Assembly: GCF_003590795.1 (NCBI RefSeq) | Contig: NZ_QYUL01000002.1 | Coordinates: 1,729,001-1,793,000 of the forward strand | DNA: 64,000 bases | Direction: 5' to 3' | Source of the DNA: Azospirillum cavernae | GTDB lineage: Bacteria > Pseudomonadota > Alphaproteobacteria > Azospirillales > Azospirillaceae | Shown here: positions 45,175 through 54,759 of the stretch, in pieces | Position numbering within the stretch: position 1 is the first letter of the stretch | Layout: each line of letters opens with the position of its first letter | Notes under the pieces: model-generated | Databases searched by the model: none | What the model was told of the DNA's origin: nothing | What the model saw: only the letters and a program-made list of their open reading frames with translations | Translations under genes and position numbers: made by a program

Positions 45175-46064
45175 CGGGCGGCCCTCGCGCTGCGGGATTT
45201 GCCCTTCAAGCGGGGCAGGATCAAGGCGACCGCGACCAGCAGGGCGGTGACGAGGTTGAGGTCGGAGGCTTGCAGGCCGATGACGTCCGCCGTCAGCGCC
45301 AGTTGCACCGCCAGCCGGTAGAGGATCGACCCGGCGACGCAGCCGACCAGCGTCAGCAGCAGCGCGCGGGCGGGCAGCACCGTTTCGCCGACGATGACGG
45401 CGGCCAAGCCGACCACGATGGTGCCGATGCCGGTGGTGACGTCGGCGAAGCCGTTGGTTTGGGCGAACAGCGCCCCCGCCAACCCGCACAGGCCGTTGGA
45501 CAGCGCGATGCCGCTGTAGATGTGGGCGTCGGTGTTGACGCCTTGGGCGCGGGCCATCCGGGCGTTGACGCCGGTGGCGCGCATCGCCAAGCCGAACTCG
45601 CTGGACAGGAACCGCGCCAGCAGCAGCACGACCACCCCGACGATGACCAGAACCACCAGAGGCCGCACGACGTGATCGGGCAGGCCCAGCCCGTAGAAGG
45701 GCGTCAGAACCGTGTCCTGCATCAGAAGCGCCACGTTGGGCCGCCCCATCACCCGCAGATTGACCGAGAACAGGGCGATCATCGTCAAAATGCTGGCCAG
45801 CAGATGCAGGATCTTGAAGCGCACGTTCAACAGCGCCGTGACCAGCCCCGCCGCCGCCCCGGCCAGCCCGGCGGCCAGACTGGCCAGCCACGGGTTAACC
45901 CCGGAAATCAACAGCACGGCGCAGACGGCGGCCCCCAGCGGAAAGCTGCCGTCAACCGTCAGATCGGGGAAATCCAGGATGCGGAAGGACAAAAAGACGC
46001 CAACGGCGACCAGCGCGTAGACAAGGCCGATCTCGATGGCGCCGAACAGGGCGATGTCGCTCAT
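45171..46064 (-). CDS. ABC transporter permease (TrpY-like)
   Basis: 297 residues, about eight to nine helices. It has the branched-chain-type permease features: LTVDGSFPLGAAVCAVLL near the start and the EAA-like loop FGLAMRATGVNARMARAQGVN. Its partner genes for ATPase and binding protein flank it on the same strand. Substrate uncertain; tryptophan or another small organic molecule. Confidence 0.92.
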   Translation of the reverse strand: MSDIALFGAIEIGLVYALVAVGVFLSFRILDFPDLTVDGSFPLGAAVCAVLLISGVNPWLASLAAGLAGAAAGLVTALLNVRFKILHLLASILTMIALFSVNLRVMGRPNVALLMQDTVLTPFYGLGLPDHVVRPLVVLVIVGVVVLLLARFLSSEFGLAMRATGVNARMARAQGVNTDAHIYSGIALSNGLCGLAGALFAQTNGFADVTTGIGTIVVGLAAVIVGETVLPARALLLTLVGCVAGSILYRLAVQLALTADVIGLQASDLNLVTALLVAVALILPRLKGKSRSARAAR

Positions 46065-46095
46065 GGGGAACCGCTTTCGCTGGCGGGGGCGCTGG

Positions 46096-46135
46096 CCCCC
46101 TCCCTAACCCTCCCCCGCTGGACGCGGGAGAGGGG
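46096..46135 (+). repeat. Dispersed GC-rich intergenic repeat, copy 3
   Basis: Single copy with CTAACCCTCCCCCGCT and GGGAGAGGGGA, like copy 1, in the 85-bp gap between the ABC permease and its binding protein, so it is transcribed within this operon. Confidence 0.75.
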
Positions 46136-46149
46136 ACAATGAAAAACCC

Positions 46150-47160
46150 TTACTGCCCAACCACCTTGGTCGCGCGCTTCAGCACCGAGTCCGGGATGGT
46201 CACGCCCATCGCCGCCGCCGATTTCGGGTTGACGAACAGGTCGGTTCCCTTGGCCAGGGCGACCGCGATGTCGCCGGGCTTCTCGCCCTTCAGCACGCGG
46301 GCGACGACCGCGCCGGTCTGCTTGCCGACCTGGAAATAATCAAAGCCGATGGAGGCGGCGGCCCCGCGCGTCACGCTGTCGGTGTCGGCGGAGAAGATCG
46401 GCAGCTTGGCCTGCTGGCCAACCGAAATCACGCTTTCCAGCGCCGACACGACCGTGTTGTCGAGCGGGACATAGACCGCGTCGGCCTTGCCGACCAGGCT
46501 GCGGATCGCCGGTTGGGCGTCCGCCGATTTGGGGACCGAGGCTTCGACCACCGACAGGCCGACCTTGGCGGCCTCATCCTTCAGGATCTTGACCAGAACG
46601 ACGGAGTTCGGTTCGCCGGGGTTGTAAAGCACGCCCAGACGCTTGGCGGTCGGCACAATCTCGCGGATCAGGGCGACATGCTCGGCCACCGGGGCCATGT
46701 CGGACAGGCCGGTGATGTTGGCGCCGGGCTTGTCCAGGCTCTTGACCAACTGCGCGCCGACCGGGTCGGTCACGGCGGTGAAGACCACCGGAATGTCGCG
46801 GGTCGCCGCCGCCACTGCCTGGGCCGACGGGGTGGAGATCGGGACGATGACGTCGGGCTTCGATCCGGCGAACTGGCGGGCGATCTGCGCCGCTGTGGCC
46901 GGGTTGCCCTGGGCGCTCTGATACTCGACCTTCAGGTTCTGGCCGCTGGTCCAGCCCGCCTCCTTCAACGCTTCCACCACGCCGTCGCGCGTGGCGTCCA
47001 GCGCCGGGTGCTGGACAATGGCGGTGATCGCCACGGTCTTGGTCTGGGCCTGGGCGGCGCCGGACAGGGCGACCGGGGTCGCGAAAGCGGCCAGGGCGAC
47101 CGCAGCGCACAGCAGACGGGGGGCCAACAGACGGGGGGCCAACAGACGGGAGAAGGTCAT
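46150..47160 (-). CDS. ABC transporter substrate-binding protein (ABC_sub_bind, TrpX-like)
   Basis: 336 residues. A Sec signal peptide (about 1-39, ending AAQAQ) contains a tandem LLAPR repeat. The mature part is PF04392-like: VAITAIVQHPALDATRDGVVEAL, PVVFTAVTDPVGAQLV, RLGVLYNPGEPNSVVLV and DSVTRGAAASIGFDYFQVG. Encoded with its permease and ATPase downstream. A paralogue without transporter genes is at 825-1940. Confidence 0.92.
   Translation of the reverse strand: MTFSRLLAPRLLAPRLLCAAVALAAFATPVALSGAAQAQTKTVAITAIVQHPALDATRDGVVEALKEAGWTSGQNLKVEYQSAQGNPATAAQIARQFAGSKPDVIVPISTPSAQAVAAATRDIPVVFTAVTDPVGAQLVKSLDKPGANITGLSDMAPVAEHVALIREIVPTAKRLGVLYNPGEPNSVVLVKILKDEAAKVGLSVVEASVPKSADAQPAIRSLVGKADAVYVPLDNTVVSALESVISVGQQAKLPIFSADTDSVTRGAAASIGFDYFQVGKQTGAVVARVLKGEKPGDIAVALAKGTDLFVNPKSAAAMGVTIPDSVLKRATKVVGQ
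47113..47150. repeat. 15-bp tandem duplication in the signal peptide
   Basis: Two full units (47113-47127, 47128-47142) and an 8-bp partial unit beginning CAGACGGGGGGCCAA, encoding the repeated RLLAP on the minus strand. Confidence 0.75.
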
Positions 47161-47326
47161 GATCGCGTCGTCTCCGAAACGGTGAACCCATCCCCTAGAC
47201 CGGGACGACCGGCCCCGTCAACTCGGCGGCGGGTCGCGCAGTGCAGAAACGCGGGCGGAGACGGGGCGGCGGGGTGCGCGCGCTTGGAAAAGAGCCTATA
47301 TTGTCGGCGACACGGAAGGATGCCCT

Positions 47327-47707
47327 ATGATCGCGACCACCGCCCGGCCCCCCTCGAAACTCGCCGCGTCTTTGCGCGGGCTGATCGGCTGTTGCCCGAA
47401 TTGCGGGCGGGGCCGGTTGCTGCGCAACTATCTGAAGCCGGTTGACCATTGTTCGATCTGCGGCGAAGCCTTTGGCCATCTGCGCGCCGACGACGCGCCG
47501 CCCTGGATGACGATCCTGATCGTCGGCCACATCGTCATTCCGGCGCTGCTGGCGGTGGAGCAGACCTATGAGCCGCCGACCTGGGTCCATATGGCGGTCT
47601 GGCCGCTGCTGTCCCTGCTTCTGACGCTGGCGCTGCTGCCGCGCTGCAAGGGCTTCATCCTTGGCCTGCTGTGGAGCACCGGCGCGCCGGGATCGGAGCG
47701 GGGGTAG
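47327..47707 (+). CDS. DUF983 family zinc-ribbon membrane protein
   Basis: 126 residues. Two CxxC knuckles (CCPNCGRG and CSICGE) near the N-terminus, a DDAPPW segment, then two helices (MTILIVGHIVIPALLAVE and MAVWPLLSLLLTLALL). This is the DUF983 pattern, often near cytochrome oxidase genes; here it stands alone. Role unknown. Confidence 0.88.
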   Translation: MIATTARPPSKLAASLRGLIGCCPNCGRGRLLRNYLKPVDHCSICGEAFGHLRADDAPPWMTILIVGHIVIPALLAVEQTYEPPTWVHMAVWPLLSLLLTLALLPRCKGFILGLLWSTGAPGSERG

Positions 47708-47723
47708 GCGCGCGCGCCGCTTG

Positions 47724-47762
47724 CCCCCTCCCCAACCCTCCCCCGCTCGCGCGGGAGAGGGA
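47724..47762 (+). repeat. Dispersed GC-rich intergenic repeat, copy 4
   Basis: CCAACCCTCCCCCGCT with cgcgcGGGAGAGGGA, one base different in the core from copy 1. It sits directly after the DUF983 stop and forms an inverted pair with copy 5, 44 bp on. Confidence 0.75.
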
Positions 47763-47806
47763 ACGCCGCTGATCTTCAACTCGGCTGACCTTCAACAAGC
47801 CTCCTA

Positions 47807-47845
47807 CCCCCTCTCCCGCAACGCGGGGGAGGGATGGGGAGGGGG
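47807..47845 (-). repeat. Dispersed GC-rich intergenic repeat, copy 5 (inverted)
   Basis: Reverse-oriented member of the family between convergent DUF983 and mrp genes; the pair could act as a bidirectional terminator. Confidence 0.75.
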
Positions 47846-47860
47846 CCGTTCGCCGCAGCC

Positions 47861-48985
47861 TTACTGAACCACAATCTTCGGCGCGACGCGCCCGCCGCCG
47901 CTGATCTTGTCCCACAGCCGAGTGGCGATCTGGCGGTAGACTTTGGCGTGCTCCGAATCGGGCTGCGACACGACGATGGGTTGCCCCTGGTCGGACGTCT
48001 CGCGGATCGACAGATGCAGCGGGATTTCGCCCAGGAACTCCATGCCCAGATCGTCGGCTTCCTTGCGGGCGCCGCCGTGGCTGAAGATGTCTGTGCGGTG
48101 GCCGCAGTTTGGGCAGCAGAAATAGCTCATGTTCTCGATGATGCCCAACACCGGGACATCGACGCGGCGGAACATGTTCAAGCCCTTGCGGGCGTCGAGC
48201 AGGGCGATGTCCTGCGGGGTGGAAACGATCACCGCGCCCGCCAGCGGCACCTGTTGGGCCATGGTCAATTGCGCGTCGCCGGTGCCGGGCGGCATGTCCA
48301 CCACCAGCACGTCGAGATCGCCCCAATTGACGTCGCGCAGCATCTGCTGAAGCGCGCTCATCACCATCGGGCCGCGCCAGATCATCGGGGTGTCTTCGGC
48401 GACCAGGAAGCCCATCGACATCACCTTGATGCCGAAATTCTCCATCGGCTCCAGCCGTTTGCCGTCGGGGCTGTTGGGGCGGCCGGCGATCCCCATCATG
48501 CGCGGCATCGACGGGCCGTAAATGTCAGCGTCGAGCAGCCCGACCTTGCGCCCGTTGGCGGCCAGCGCCAGCGCCAGATTGACCGAGGTGGTCGATTTGC
48601 CGACGCCGCCCTTGCCGGACGCGACGGCGACGATGAATTTGACGCCGGGAACCAGCGGCTTTTGCTCGGCGGGGCCGTGCGCATGCGCGTGCCCATGCCC
48701 GCCCTTCGGCGCTGGCGCGGCGGCCTGCGGCGCGGCGCGGTGGGCGGTCAGCACGGCGGTGACGGACAGCACGCCGGGCAGCGCCTCAACCGCTTTTTCG
48801 GCGGCGTGGCGCACCGGCTCGGCCTGCGCGCCGCGCTTGGGATCGACCTCGATGGAGAAGGCGACGTGCCCGTCGCGGACCACCAAACCCGACAACATGC
48901 CCAGGCTGACGATGTCGCCGCCCCGGTCCGGGTCGGTGATGGACTTCAGCGCCGCCAGAACTTGCGCTTCGCCGATCTGCGCCAT
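47861..48985 (-). CDS. mrp: Iron-sulfur cluster carrier protein Mrp/ApbC
   Basis: 374 residues from ATG 48985 (GGAG 12 nt upstream); the frame is open much further, antisense to hflK. N-terminal DUF59/MIP18 domain (1-90), a His/Ala-rich linker ([10 protein letters not shown]), then the deviant Walker A ATPase: [34 protein letters not shown] and [18 protein letters not shown] supplies the CxxC that holds a bridging 4Fe-4S cluster. Function is in cluster assembly or transfer. Confidence 0.95.
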   Translation of the reverse strand: MAQIGEAQVLAALKSITDPDRGGDIVSLGMLSGLVVRDGHVAFSIEVDPKRGAQAEPVRHAAEKAVEALPGVLSVTAVLTAHRAAPQAAAPAPKGGHGHAHAHGPAEQKPLVPGVKFIVAVASGKGGVGKSTTSVNLALALAANGRKVGLLDADIYGPSMPRMMGIAGRPNSPDGKRLEPMENFGIKVMSMGFLVAEDTPMIWRGPMVMSALQQMLRDVNWGDLDVLVVDMPPGTGDAQLTMAQQVPLAGAVIVSTPQDIALLDARKGLNMFRRVDVPVLGIIENMSYFCCPNCGHRTDIFSHGGARKEADDLGMEFLGEIPLHLSIRETSDQGQPIVVSQPDSEHAKVYRQIATRLWDKISGGGRVAPKIVVQ

Positions 48986-49147
48986 GGTTGAAAACTCCGC
49001 TGCGTTCCCGATATTTGGCAGACATCCGACTGTGGACGTGCTCTTCGAGGGAAGCGGCACTATAGGACCGTCGGACAGGAATGGTAAAGAGATCGGCGGA
49101 CGCCGAGCTTTCCGCAGCGAGAGCGCCACAAAAGGGGAATGACGCGT

Positions 49148-50389
49148 ATGCCGTGGAACAATCAGAGCGGGGGTGGTCAAGGTGGAGGCGGCCAGGGCGG
49201 CGGCGGCGGGGGCGGTGGCCCCTGGGGCGCGCCTCCGGGCAACAACGGCCCGAACACGCCATGGGGTCGGCCCTCCTCCGGTGGTGGCGGCGGTGGCGGC
49301 GGTGGGCCGCAGCCGCCCGACCTTGAGGACCTGATGCGCCGTGGGCAGGAGCGCCTGCGCCGCGTCATGCCCGGTGGTCTTGGAACCGGGCGCGGCGTCG
49401 GCATCGGCGTCGGCATTCTGGCTCTGATCTGGCTGGCCAGCGGCATCTACCGCGTCGAGGCGGACGAGCAGGGCGTGGTCATGCGCTTTGGCCAATGGGT
49501 GCGCACCGAACAGCCCGGTTTGAGCTATCGCTTGCCGTCGCCCATCGAATCCGTGCTGCTGCCCAAGGTGACGCGGGTCAACCGGATCGAAATCGGCTAT
49601 CGCTCGACGGGCGACGGGCGGCGGGCTGACCGCGACGTTCCCGACGAATCGCTGATGCTGACCGGCGACGAAAACATCATCGACATTGATTTCACGGTGT
49701 TCTGGGTCATCAAGGACGCCGGAAACTTCCTGTTCAAGATCCGCGAGCCGGAAGTGACGGTGAAGAAGGCCGCCGAAAGCGCGATGCGTGAGGTGATTGG
49801 CCGCACCGAGCTGCAACCGGCGCTGACCGAGGCCCGCCAGCAGATCGAAAACTCGACCCGCAAGCTGCTCCAGGCCATGCTGGACGAGTATCAGTCCGGC
49901 ATCGAAATCACCCAGGTGCAGTTGCAGAAGTCCGATCCGCCCGCCCCGGTGATCGACGCCTTCAACGACGTGCAGCGCGCCCGCGCCGACCGCGAACGCT
50001 CCCGCAACGAGGCGGAAACCTACCGCAACGACATCATCCCCCGCGCGCGCGGCGAGGTGGAGCGTCTGGTTCAGGAGGCCTCGGCCTACCGTGAGCAGGT
50101 GGTCAGCCTGGCTCAGGGCGACGCCGAACGCTTCCGCAAGGTCTATGAGGCATACGCGCTGGCCAAGGACGTCACCGCCAAGCGCATGTATCTGGAAACG
50201 ATGGAGGAGATTCTGCGCGGTCGGAACAAGATCATCGTCGATGGCGCCGCGCAGGGGGTGATTCCCTATCTGCCGCTGAATCAACTGTCGCCGCAGGTCG
50301 CGCCGACGCCGCGCCCGGTCGCGCCGCCGGCCAACACCCCGTCCAACAGCGCTGGGCCGCAAACCCAGCCCCAGCCGACCAATCGGTGA
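49148..50389 (+). CDS. hflK: HflK, SPFH/band-7 membrane protein
   Basis: 413 residues from ATG 49148 (AAGGGGA at 8 nt, better than ATG 49139). A Gly/Pro-rich cytoplasmic N-terminus ([10 protein letters not shown]) precedes one TM helix ([20 protein letters not shown]) and the periplasmic SPFH domain and long helix ([19 protein letters not shown]). With HflC it forms a large cage around the FtsH protease and modulates it. Start of an hflK-hflC-protease run. Confidence 0.95.
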   Translation: MPWNNQSGGGQGGGGQGGGGGGGGPWGAPPGNNGPNTPWGRPSSGGGGGGGGGPQPPDLEDLMRRGQERLRRVMPGGLGTGRGVGIGVGILALIWLASGIYRVEADEQGVVMRFGQWVRTEQPGLSYRLPSPIESVLLPKVTRVNRIEIGYRSTGDGRRADRDVPDESLMLTGDENIIDIDFTVFWVIKDAGNFLFKIREPEVTVKKAAESAMREVIGRTELQPALTEARQQIENSTRKLLQAMLDEYQSGIEITQVQLQKSDPPAPVIDAFNDVQRARADRERSRNEAETYRNDIIPRARGEVERLVQEASAYREQVVSLAQGDAERFRKVYEAYALAKDVTAKRMYLETMEEILRGRNKIIVDGAAQGVIPYLPLNQLSPQVAPTPRPVAPPANTPSNSAGPQTQPQPTNR

Positions 50390-50402
50390 GGAGGAACGCA
50401 TC

Positions 50403-51266
50403 ATGAGCCGCACTCTCGCCGCCATCGGTTTCGCCGTCGCCGTTTTGGGCGTCGTCGGATCCGCTTCGGTCTTCACCGTCAACGAGGCGCAACAGGCGCT
50501 GGTTCTCCAATTCGGCGAACCGCGCCGCGTCGTCCGCGAACCCGGCCTGAAATTCAAGGTGCCCTTCATTCAGGAGGTGCGCATCCTCGACCGCCGCGTG
50601 CTGGATCTCGATCCGCCGGTGGAGCAGGTGATTCTGGCCGACCAGAAGCGTCTGGACGTTGACGCCTTCGCCCGTTACCGCATCCATGACCCGCTGCGCT
50701 TCTACCAGACGGCGGGGACGGAGGCGGTGGCGGAAACCCGCATGAACGCCACGGTCAATTCGGCGCTGCGCCGCGTGTTGGGCAACGTCACGGTTCTGGC
50801 CGTGCTGTCCGACGAGCGGACGAAGATCATGACCGACATCAAGAATCAGGTGAACGCGGAGGCGCAGCGTTTCGGCATCGAGATCGTCGACGTCCGCATC
50901 CGCCGCGCCGACATGCCGCAGGAAACCAGCCAGTCGATCTTCGCCCGCATGCGGTCGGAGCGCGAGCGCGAGGCGTCGGAAGCCCGCGCCCAGGGCCAGG
51001 AGCAGGCGCAGCAGATCCGCGCGCGGGCCGAGCGTGAACGCACGGTCATGGTCGCCGAGGCGCAGCGCGACGCGCAGATCCTGCGCGGCGAAGGCGACAA
51101 CACGGCGTTGAAGCTGATCGCGGAAGTCACCTCGAAAGATCCCGAATTCTATGGGTTCTATCGTTCGCTGGAAGCCTATCGGAAGGCGCTGAACAAGGAC
51201 GACACCACCATGGTGCTGTCGCCCAACAGCGAATTCTTCCGTTATTTCGGCAAGCCGACGCCGTAA
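50403..51266 (+). CDS. hflC: HflC, SPFH/band-7 membrane protein
   Basis: 287 residues, TM at about 5-24, SPFH domain ([30 protein letters not shown]) and a charged helix ([22 protein letters not shown]). AGGAGG lies before the ATG, 13 bp after hflK. Partner of HflK. Confidence 0.95.
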   Translation: MSRTLAAIGFAVAVLGVVGSASVFTVNEAQQALVLQFGEPRRVVREPGLKFKVPFIQEVRILDRRVLDLDPPVEQVILADQKRLDVDAFARYRIHDPLRFYQTAGTEAVAETRMNATVNSALRRVLGNVTVLAVLSDERTKIMTDIKNQVNAEAQRFGIEIVDVRIRRADMPQETSQSIFARMRSEREREASEARAQGQEQAQQIRARAERERTVMVAEAQRDAQILRGEGDNTALKLIAEVTSKDPEFYGFYRSLEAYRKALNKDDTTMVLSPNSEFFRYFGKPTP

Positions 51267-51297
51267 CCTTGGCGTTTGGCGGATCTGGTGTATGTTT

Positions 51298-51333
51298 CCG
51301 ATGGGCTGCGTTCCGGCGCGGCCCATCGGTTTT
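51298..51333 (+). terminator. Hairpin terminator between hflC and the Do-type protease gene
   Basis: 9-bp perfect stem 51298-51306/51321-51329, 14-nt loop, followed by TTTT. It lies 31 bp after hflC and 127 bp before the protease start, so the protease either has its own promoter or is expressed by read-through. Confidence 0.65.
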
Positions 51334-51460
51334 GTCGATCAAGACCGTCCACCGTGGTCTCTGGACCGTCCCGCCCTGTTGCGGCCATATTGCTGGTCCA
51401 ACAGTGGGGCGGCCATCCACCTGTAAAGCATTGGCCGGACGTCTGGCAGGGAGAGCAGAG

Positions 51461-53044
51461 TTGACGAGCACACCCAACACCGAACCCGCCATGGCGGTTG
51501 CGGCGGCCCCCATGGGCGCGCACCGCGCGTCAGGCCGCCGGGGCCGGAAGGCGGGCGTTTATCCCGTGATCGCCGCTCTCCTGTGGGCGTTGACCGCCGT
51601 GGTCGGCGCGCCGTCCGTCAGCGCCGCGCAAACCACGACTGGGCCGTCGCGCGCCTCCAACGGCAGTTTCGCCGATCTGGCGGAAAAGCTGCTTCCGGCG
51701 GTCGTCAACATCTCGACCAGCCAAGCCGCGCCCCAGCGCGCGCCGGGGCAGCGTCCGGAAGTGCCGCAATTCCCGCCCGGCTCGCCGTTCGAGGATTTCT
51801 TCCGCGACTTCTTCGACCGTCAGCAGCAGCAGGATCAGCCGCAGCGCAAGGCGACCTCGCTCGGCTCCGGCTTCATCATCGACGCCAAGAACGGCTATGT
51901 GGTGACGAACAACCACGTCGTGCAGGACGCCGACGAGATCACCGTCATCCTTCAAGACGACACCAACATCAAGGCGGAACTGGTCGGCAAGGACAGCAAG
52001 ACCGACGTCGCCCTGTTGAAGATCAAGACCAGCCATCCGCTGGTCGCCGTTCCCTTCGGCGACAGCGACGCCATGCGCGTGGGCGATTGGGTGCTGGCCA
52101 TCGGCAACCCGTTCGGTCTGGGCGGGTCGGTGACGGCGGGCATCATTTCGGCTCGGCAGCGCAACATCGACGCCGGTCCGTATGACGACTTCCTGCAAAC
52201 CGACGCGTCGATCAACCGGGGCAACTCCGGCGGCCCGATGTTCAACCTGAACGGCGAGGTCATCGGCATCAACACGGCGATCTTTTCGCCGTCGGGCGGT
52301 TCGGTCGGCATCGGCTTCGCCATTCCGGCCAACCTCGCCAAGCAGGTCGTGGCCCAGCTCAAGGAATTCGGCAAGACCAAGCGCGGCTGGCTTGGCGTGC
52401 GCATCCAGGCGGTGACGCCGGAAATCGCCGAAAGCCTGGGGCTGCCCGCGCACAAGGGCGCGCTGGTCGCCTCGCTGACTCCGGACGGCCCGGCGGCCAA
52501 GGCGGGCATCCTGGCGGGCGACATCGTCACCAAATTCGACGGCAAGGAGATCGGCGAGATGCGCCGCCTGCCGCGCGTCGTCGCCGAAACCGCCATCGAC
52601 AAGGCGGTTCCCGTCGAAATCTGGCGCAAGGGCAAGGCCCAGACGCTCCAGGTCAAGGTCGGCGAGTTGGAAGCGGCGGAAGAGCAGGGCTTGCTCGCCG
52701 CCGGGCCGGAAGACAAGGCGCCCAAGGACAAGACCCCGGCCCAAAAGCCGACCGAGTCGCTTGGCTTGAAATTCACCGCCATCACCCCGGACCTGCGTCA
52801 GCAGTATGAGATCAAGCCCGACATGAAGGGCGTGGTCGTCACCGACGTGCAGGCCAATTCGGCGGCGGCGGAAAAGGGCCTGAAGGCGGGCGACGTCATC
52901 ATCGAAGTCGGCCAGGAAGAGGTCCGCAAGCCCGAGGACGTGACCGCCAAGGTCCAGAAGGCCAAGGAGCAGAGCAAGAAATCCATCCTGCTGCTGGTGG
53001 ACCGCAAGGGCGACCTGCGCTTTGTGGCGATCCCGCTGAGCTGA
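51461..53044 (+). CDS. degP: Periplasmic Do/DegQ-type serine protease
   Basis: About 527 residues from TTG 51461 (GGGAGAG 7 nt upstream); ATG 51491 is an alternative. Signal segment VYPVIAALLWALTAVVGA ending SAAQ. Catalytic triad: His in TNNHVVQDA, Asp in KTDVALLKI and Ser in RGNSGGPMFN. Two PDZ domains follow (about 325-410 and 440-520). Degrades or chaperones misfolded envelope proteins. Adjacency to hflKC is common in proteobacteria. The symbol covers the DegP/DegQ/MucD group. Confidence 0.93.
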   Translation: MTSTPNTEPAMAVAAAPMGAHRASGRRGRKAGVYPVIAALLWALTAVVGAPSVSAAQTTTGPSRASNGSFADLAEKLLPAVVNISTSQAAPQRAPGQRPEVPQFPPGSPFEDFFRDFFDRQQQQDQPQRKATSLGSGFIIDAKNGYVVTNNHVVQDADEITVILQDDTNIKAELVGKDSKTDVALLKIKTSHPLVAVPFGDSDAMRVGDWVLAIGNPFGLGGSVTAGIISARQRNIDAGPYDDFLQTDASINRGNSGGPMFNLNGEVIGINTAIFSPSGGSVGIGFAIPANLAKQVVAQLKEFGKTKRGWLGVRIQAVTPEIAESLGLPAHKGALVASLTPDGPAAKAGILAGDIVTKFDGKEIGEMRRLPRVVAETAIDKAVPVEIWRKGKAQTLQVKVGELEAAEEQGLLAAGPEDKAPKDKTPAQKPTESLGLKFTAITPDLRQQYEIKPDMKGVVVTDVQANSAAAEKGLKAGDVIIEVGQEEVRKPEDVTAKVQKAKEQSKKSILLLVDRKGDLRFVAIPLS

Positions 53045-53060
53045 GGCTGGCTGGAGTCAT

Positions 53061-53100
53061 AAAAAAGAGCGCCGACGGGAAACCGTCGGCGCTCTTTTTG
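53061..53100. terminator. Bidirectional rho-independent terminator
   Basis: 13-bp perfect stem 53066-53078/53083-53095 with a GAAA tetraloop, A-run before and TTTTT after. Serves the protease gene and possibly the convergent hydrolase gene. Confidence 0.93.
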
Positions 53101-53143
53101 TTTCTGGGAAAATGCGCTGGGGCCGCGCGCTGTAAGATTTTCC

Positions 53144-53968
53144 TTACAGATACCCGGCCCGCCGCCGTCCCGACGCCTTTTCCCACGCCCATTCGACGAT
53201 CACGCTCATCAGCCGTTCCAGCGACGGGCGGACCTGAGCGGTCAGGTCGGGGCGAAAGCGGTGGGGCGGATCCTCGTCCATGTAGGTGGCTTGGGTCAGC
53301 TCCAACTGGATGGCGTGGATGTTTTCGGCAGGGTTGCCGTAGGTCCGGGTGATGTAACCGCCCTTGAAGCGACCGTTCAGCATGGCGGAATAGCGTTCCG
53401 ACGCGGTCAGCACATTCATCAGGCGGCCGACCAGCGGCGGGGCGGCGGTCTGGCCGTCGGCGGTGCCCAGGCTGAAGTCGGGCAGGGCGCCGTCGAAGAA
53501 GCGCGGCACTTGGCGGCGCACCGAATGGGCGTCGAACAGCACGGCGACGCCGAAGCGGTCCTTCAGGCTGCGCAATTCGGCCTGGAGTTGTTCGTGGTAG
53601 GGGCGCCAGTAAGCGCCGATCCGCCGTTCGATCTCGGCGGCGTCCGGCTCCTGGCCGGGCTTGTAGACGGGGGCGTTGTCGAAGGTGGTCAGCGGGCAGA
53701 TTTCGGTGTTGCTGGCGCCGGGATAGAGCGGTTTCCCGGTCGGGTCGCGGTTCACGTCCACCACATAGCGTGAACAGAGCGGCGTCATAAAGCCGATGCC
53801 CAGCGCCGGGGCGAAGTGATACAGGCGGTCCAGATGACGGTCGGCGTCCGGCTGCGCCAGCCCCTCCTCGGTCAGAGTGGCCGCAATGTCCGGGGGGATC
53901 ATCGTCCCGACATGCGGAATGCTCAGCAACACCGGGGTTTCACCCGGCTGGAAGCGAAAGGATTCCAT
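53144..53968 (-). CDS. hutG: N-formylglutamate amidohydrolase family protein
   Basis: 274 residues from ATG 53968; an in-frame ATG 12 bp upstream and a longer frame exist, neither with a good RBS. PVLLSIPHVGTMIPPDIAATL, RYVVDVNRDPTGKPLYPG, VAVLFDAHSVRRQVPRFF and YGNPAENIHAIQLELTQATYMDE match the HutG/FGase family, which hydrolyses N-formyl-L-glutamate in the five-step histidine pathway. No other hut gene is in the window, so the physiological substrate is not certain. Confidence 0.88.
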   Translation of the reverse strand: MESFRFQPGETPVLLSIPHVGTMIPPDIAATLTEEGLAQPDADRHLDRLYHFAPALGIGFMTPLCSRYVVDVNRDPTGKPLYPGASNTEICPLTTFDNAPVYKPGQEPDAAEIERRIGAYWRPYHEQLQAELRSLKDRFGVAVLFDAHSVRRQVPRFFDGALPDFSLGTADGQTAAPPLVGRLMNVLTASERYSAMLNGRFKGGYITRTYGNPAENIHAIQLELTQATYMDEDPPHRFRPDLTAQVRPSLERLMSVIVEWAWEKASGRRRAGYL

Positions 53969-54070
53969 GGCTCGTCTCATGACCGGAAGGGTGGCGCGCG
54001 ACCGTTTCCGGTGCGGCGCAACATTGGGCCGACTATGGTCCGTTGGGTCGCCGTGCGTCAAACATATTGC

Positions 54071-54104
54071 GTTTCTGCGAAATCCTGCGCCGTTTCTGTG
54101 AAAT
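54071..54104. promoter_or_regulatory. Paired TTTC-N3-GAAA sites, candidate operators
   Basis: GTTTCTGCGAAAT (54071-54083) and GTTTCTGTGAAAT (54092-54104) are near-identical, each palindromic, and spaced 21 bp (two helical turns). They lie in the 295-bp divergent region 53969-54263. Confidence 0.5.
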
Positions 54105-54149
54105 ATTCAGAGCGGATGTTGGCTCTGCCGCGCCGCGCCTTTTTGCGCG

Positions 54150-54178
54150 TTGACCGGATCGGCGGCGTGCCGGACACT
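54150..54178 (+). promoter_or_regulatory. Candidate promoter for the small exported protein
   Basis: TTGACC (54150-54155) and GACACT (54173-54178) with a 17-bp spacer, about 85 bp before ATG 54264. Confidence 0.4.
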
Positions 54179-54263
54179 GCCGTCCAAACAGCGGCGGCCC
54201 GTCGAAACGCGCCGCGCAAGGGACGCCGGGCGACAACCGGCCCCACATCGGGGGAGACGCGCC

Positions 54264-54740
54264 ATGAGGACGACACGCCGTCAGCTTTTGTTGCCGCTTG
54301 CTCTGGCCCCGGTCGCCGGTTGGGCGGTCTGGGCGACGGGAACGGTGGACGCGCCCTCGCACGGGGCCGGGCCGTTTCACCTGCCGCTGGATGAGTCAAC
54401 GGCGCTGTGGCGCGACCTCGCTCAGGTTCGTTTGGGCGGGCCGACCGGCGACCCGCAATTTCCCGCGCGGGTCGCGGCGCTGAACGGCCAGCCGGTGGCC
54501 GTGCGCGGCTTCATGGTTCCCCTGGCCGACGGGACGGCGCACAACCGCTTCATCCTGTCGGCCAACCCGGTGAGTTGCCCGGCCTGTCAAAGCCCCAGCC
54601 CGGCCAGCATGCTGCACGTCCACGCGCAAGGCCCGTTGGGCGAAACGCAGGAGCCGGTCCTGTTGACCGGCACCCTGCGCCTGCGCCCGCATGAGGGGCT
54701 GTTCTATCGGCTGGAGCGGGCCGAAGCCCGCTGGTCCTGA
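54264..54740 (+). CDS. Small exported protein, DUF3299-like
   Basis: 158 residues from ATG 54264 (GGGGAG upstream). N-terminal MRTTRRQLLLPLALAPVAGWAVWA looks like a Tat or Sec signal. The middle (PVAVRGFMVPLADGTAHNRFIL, then SCPACQSPSPASMLHVHAQG) resembles DUF3299, OB-like periplasmic proteins with a CxxC near a bound metal. The family match is from memory. Converges on the deacylase gene. Confidence 0.6.
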   Translation: MRTTRRQLLLPLALAPVAGWAVWATGTVDAPSHGAGPFHLPLDESTALWRDLAQVRLGGPTGDPQFPARVAALNGQPVAVRGFMVPLADGTAHNRFILSANPVSCPACQSPSPASMLHVHAQGPLGETQEPVLLTGTLRLRPHEGLFYRLERAEARWS

Positions 54741-54759
54741 TCCGGCGCAAACGCGAGGA

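Noticed and set aside
54150-54263. Upstream extension of the DUF3299-like protein
   Set aside because: The extra 38 codons lie over the predicted promoter and are Arg-rich; ATG 54264 begins a proper signal sequence.
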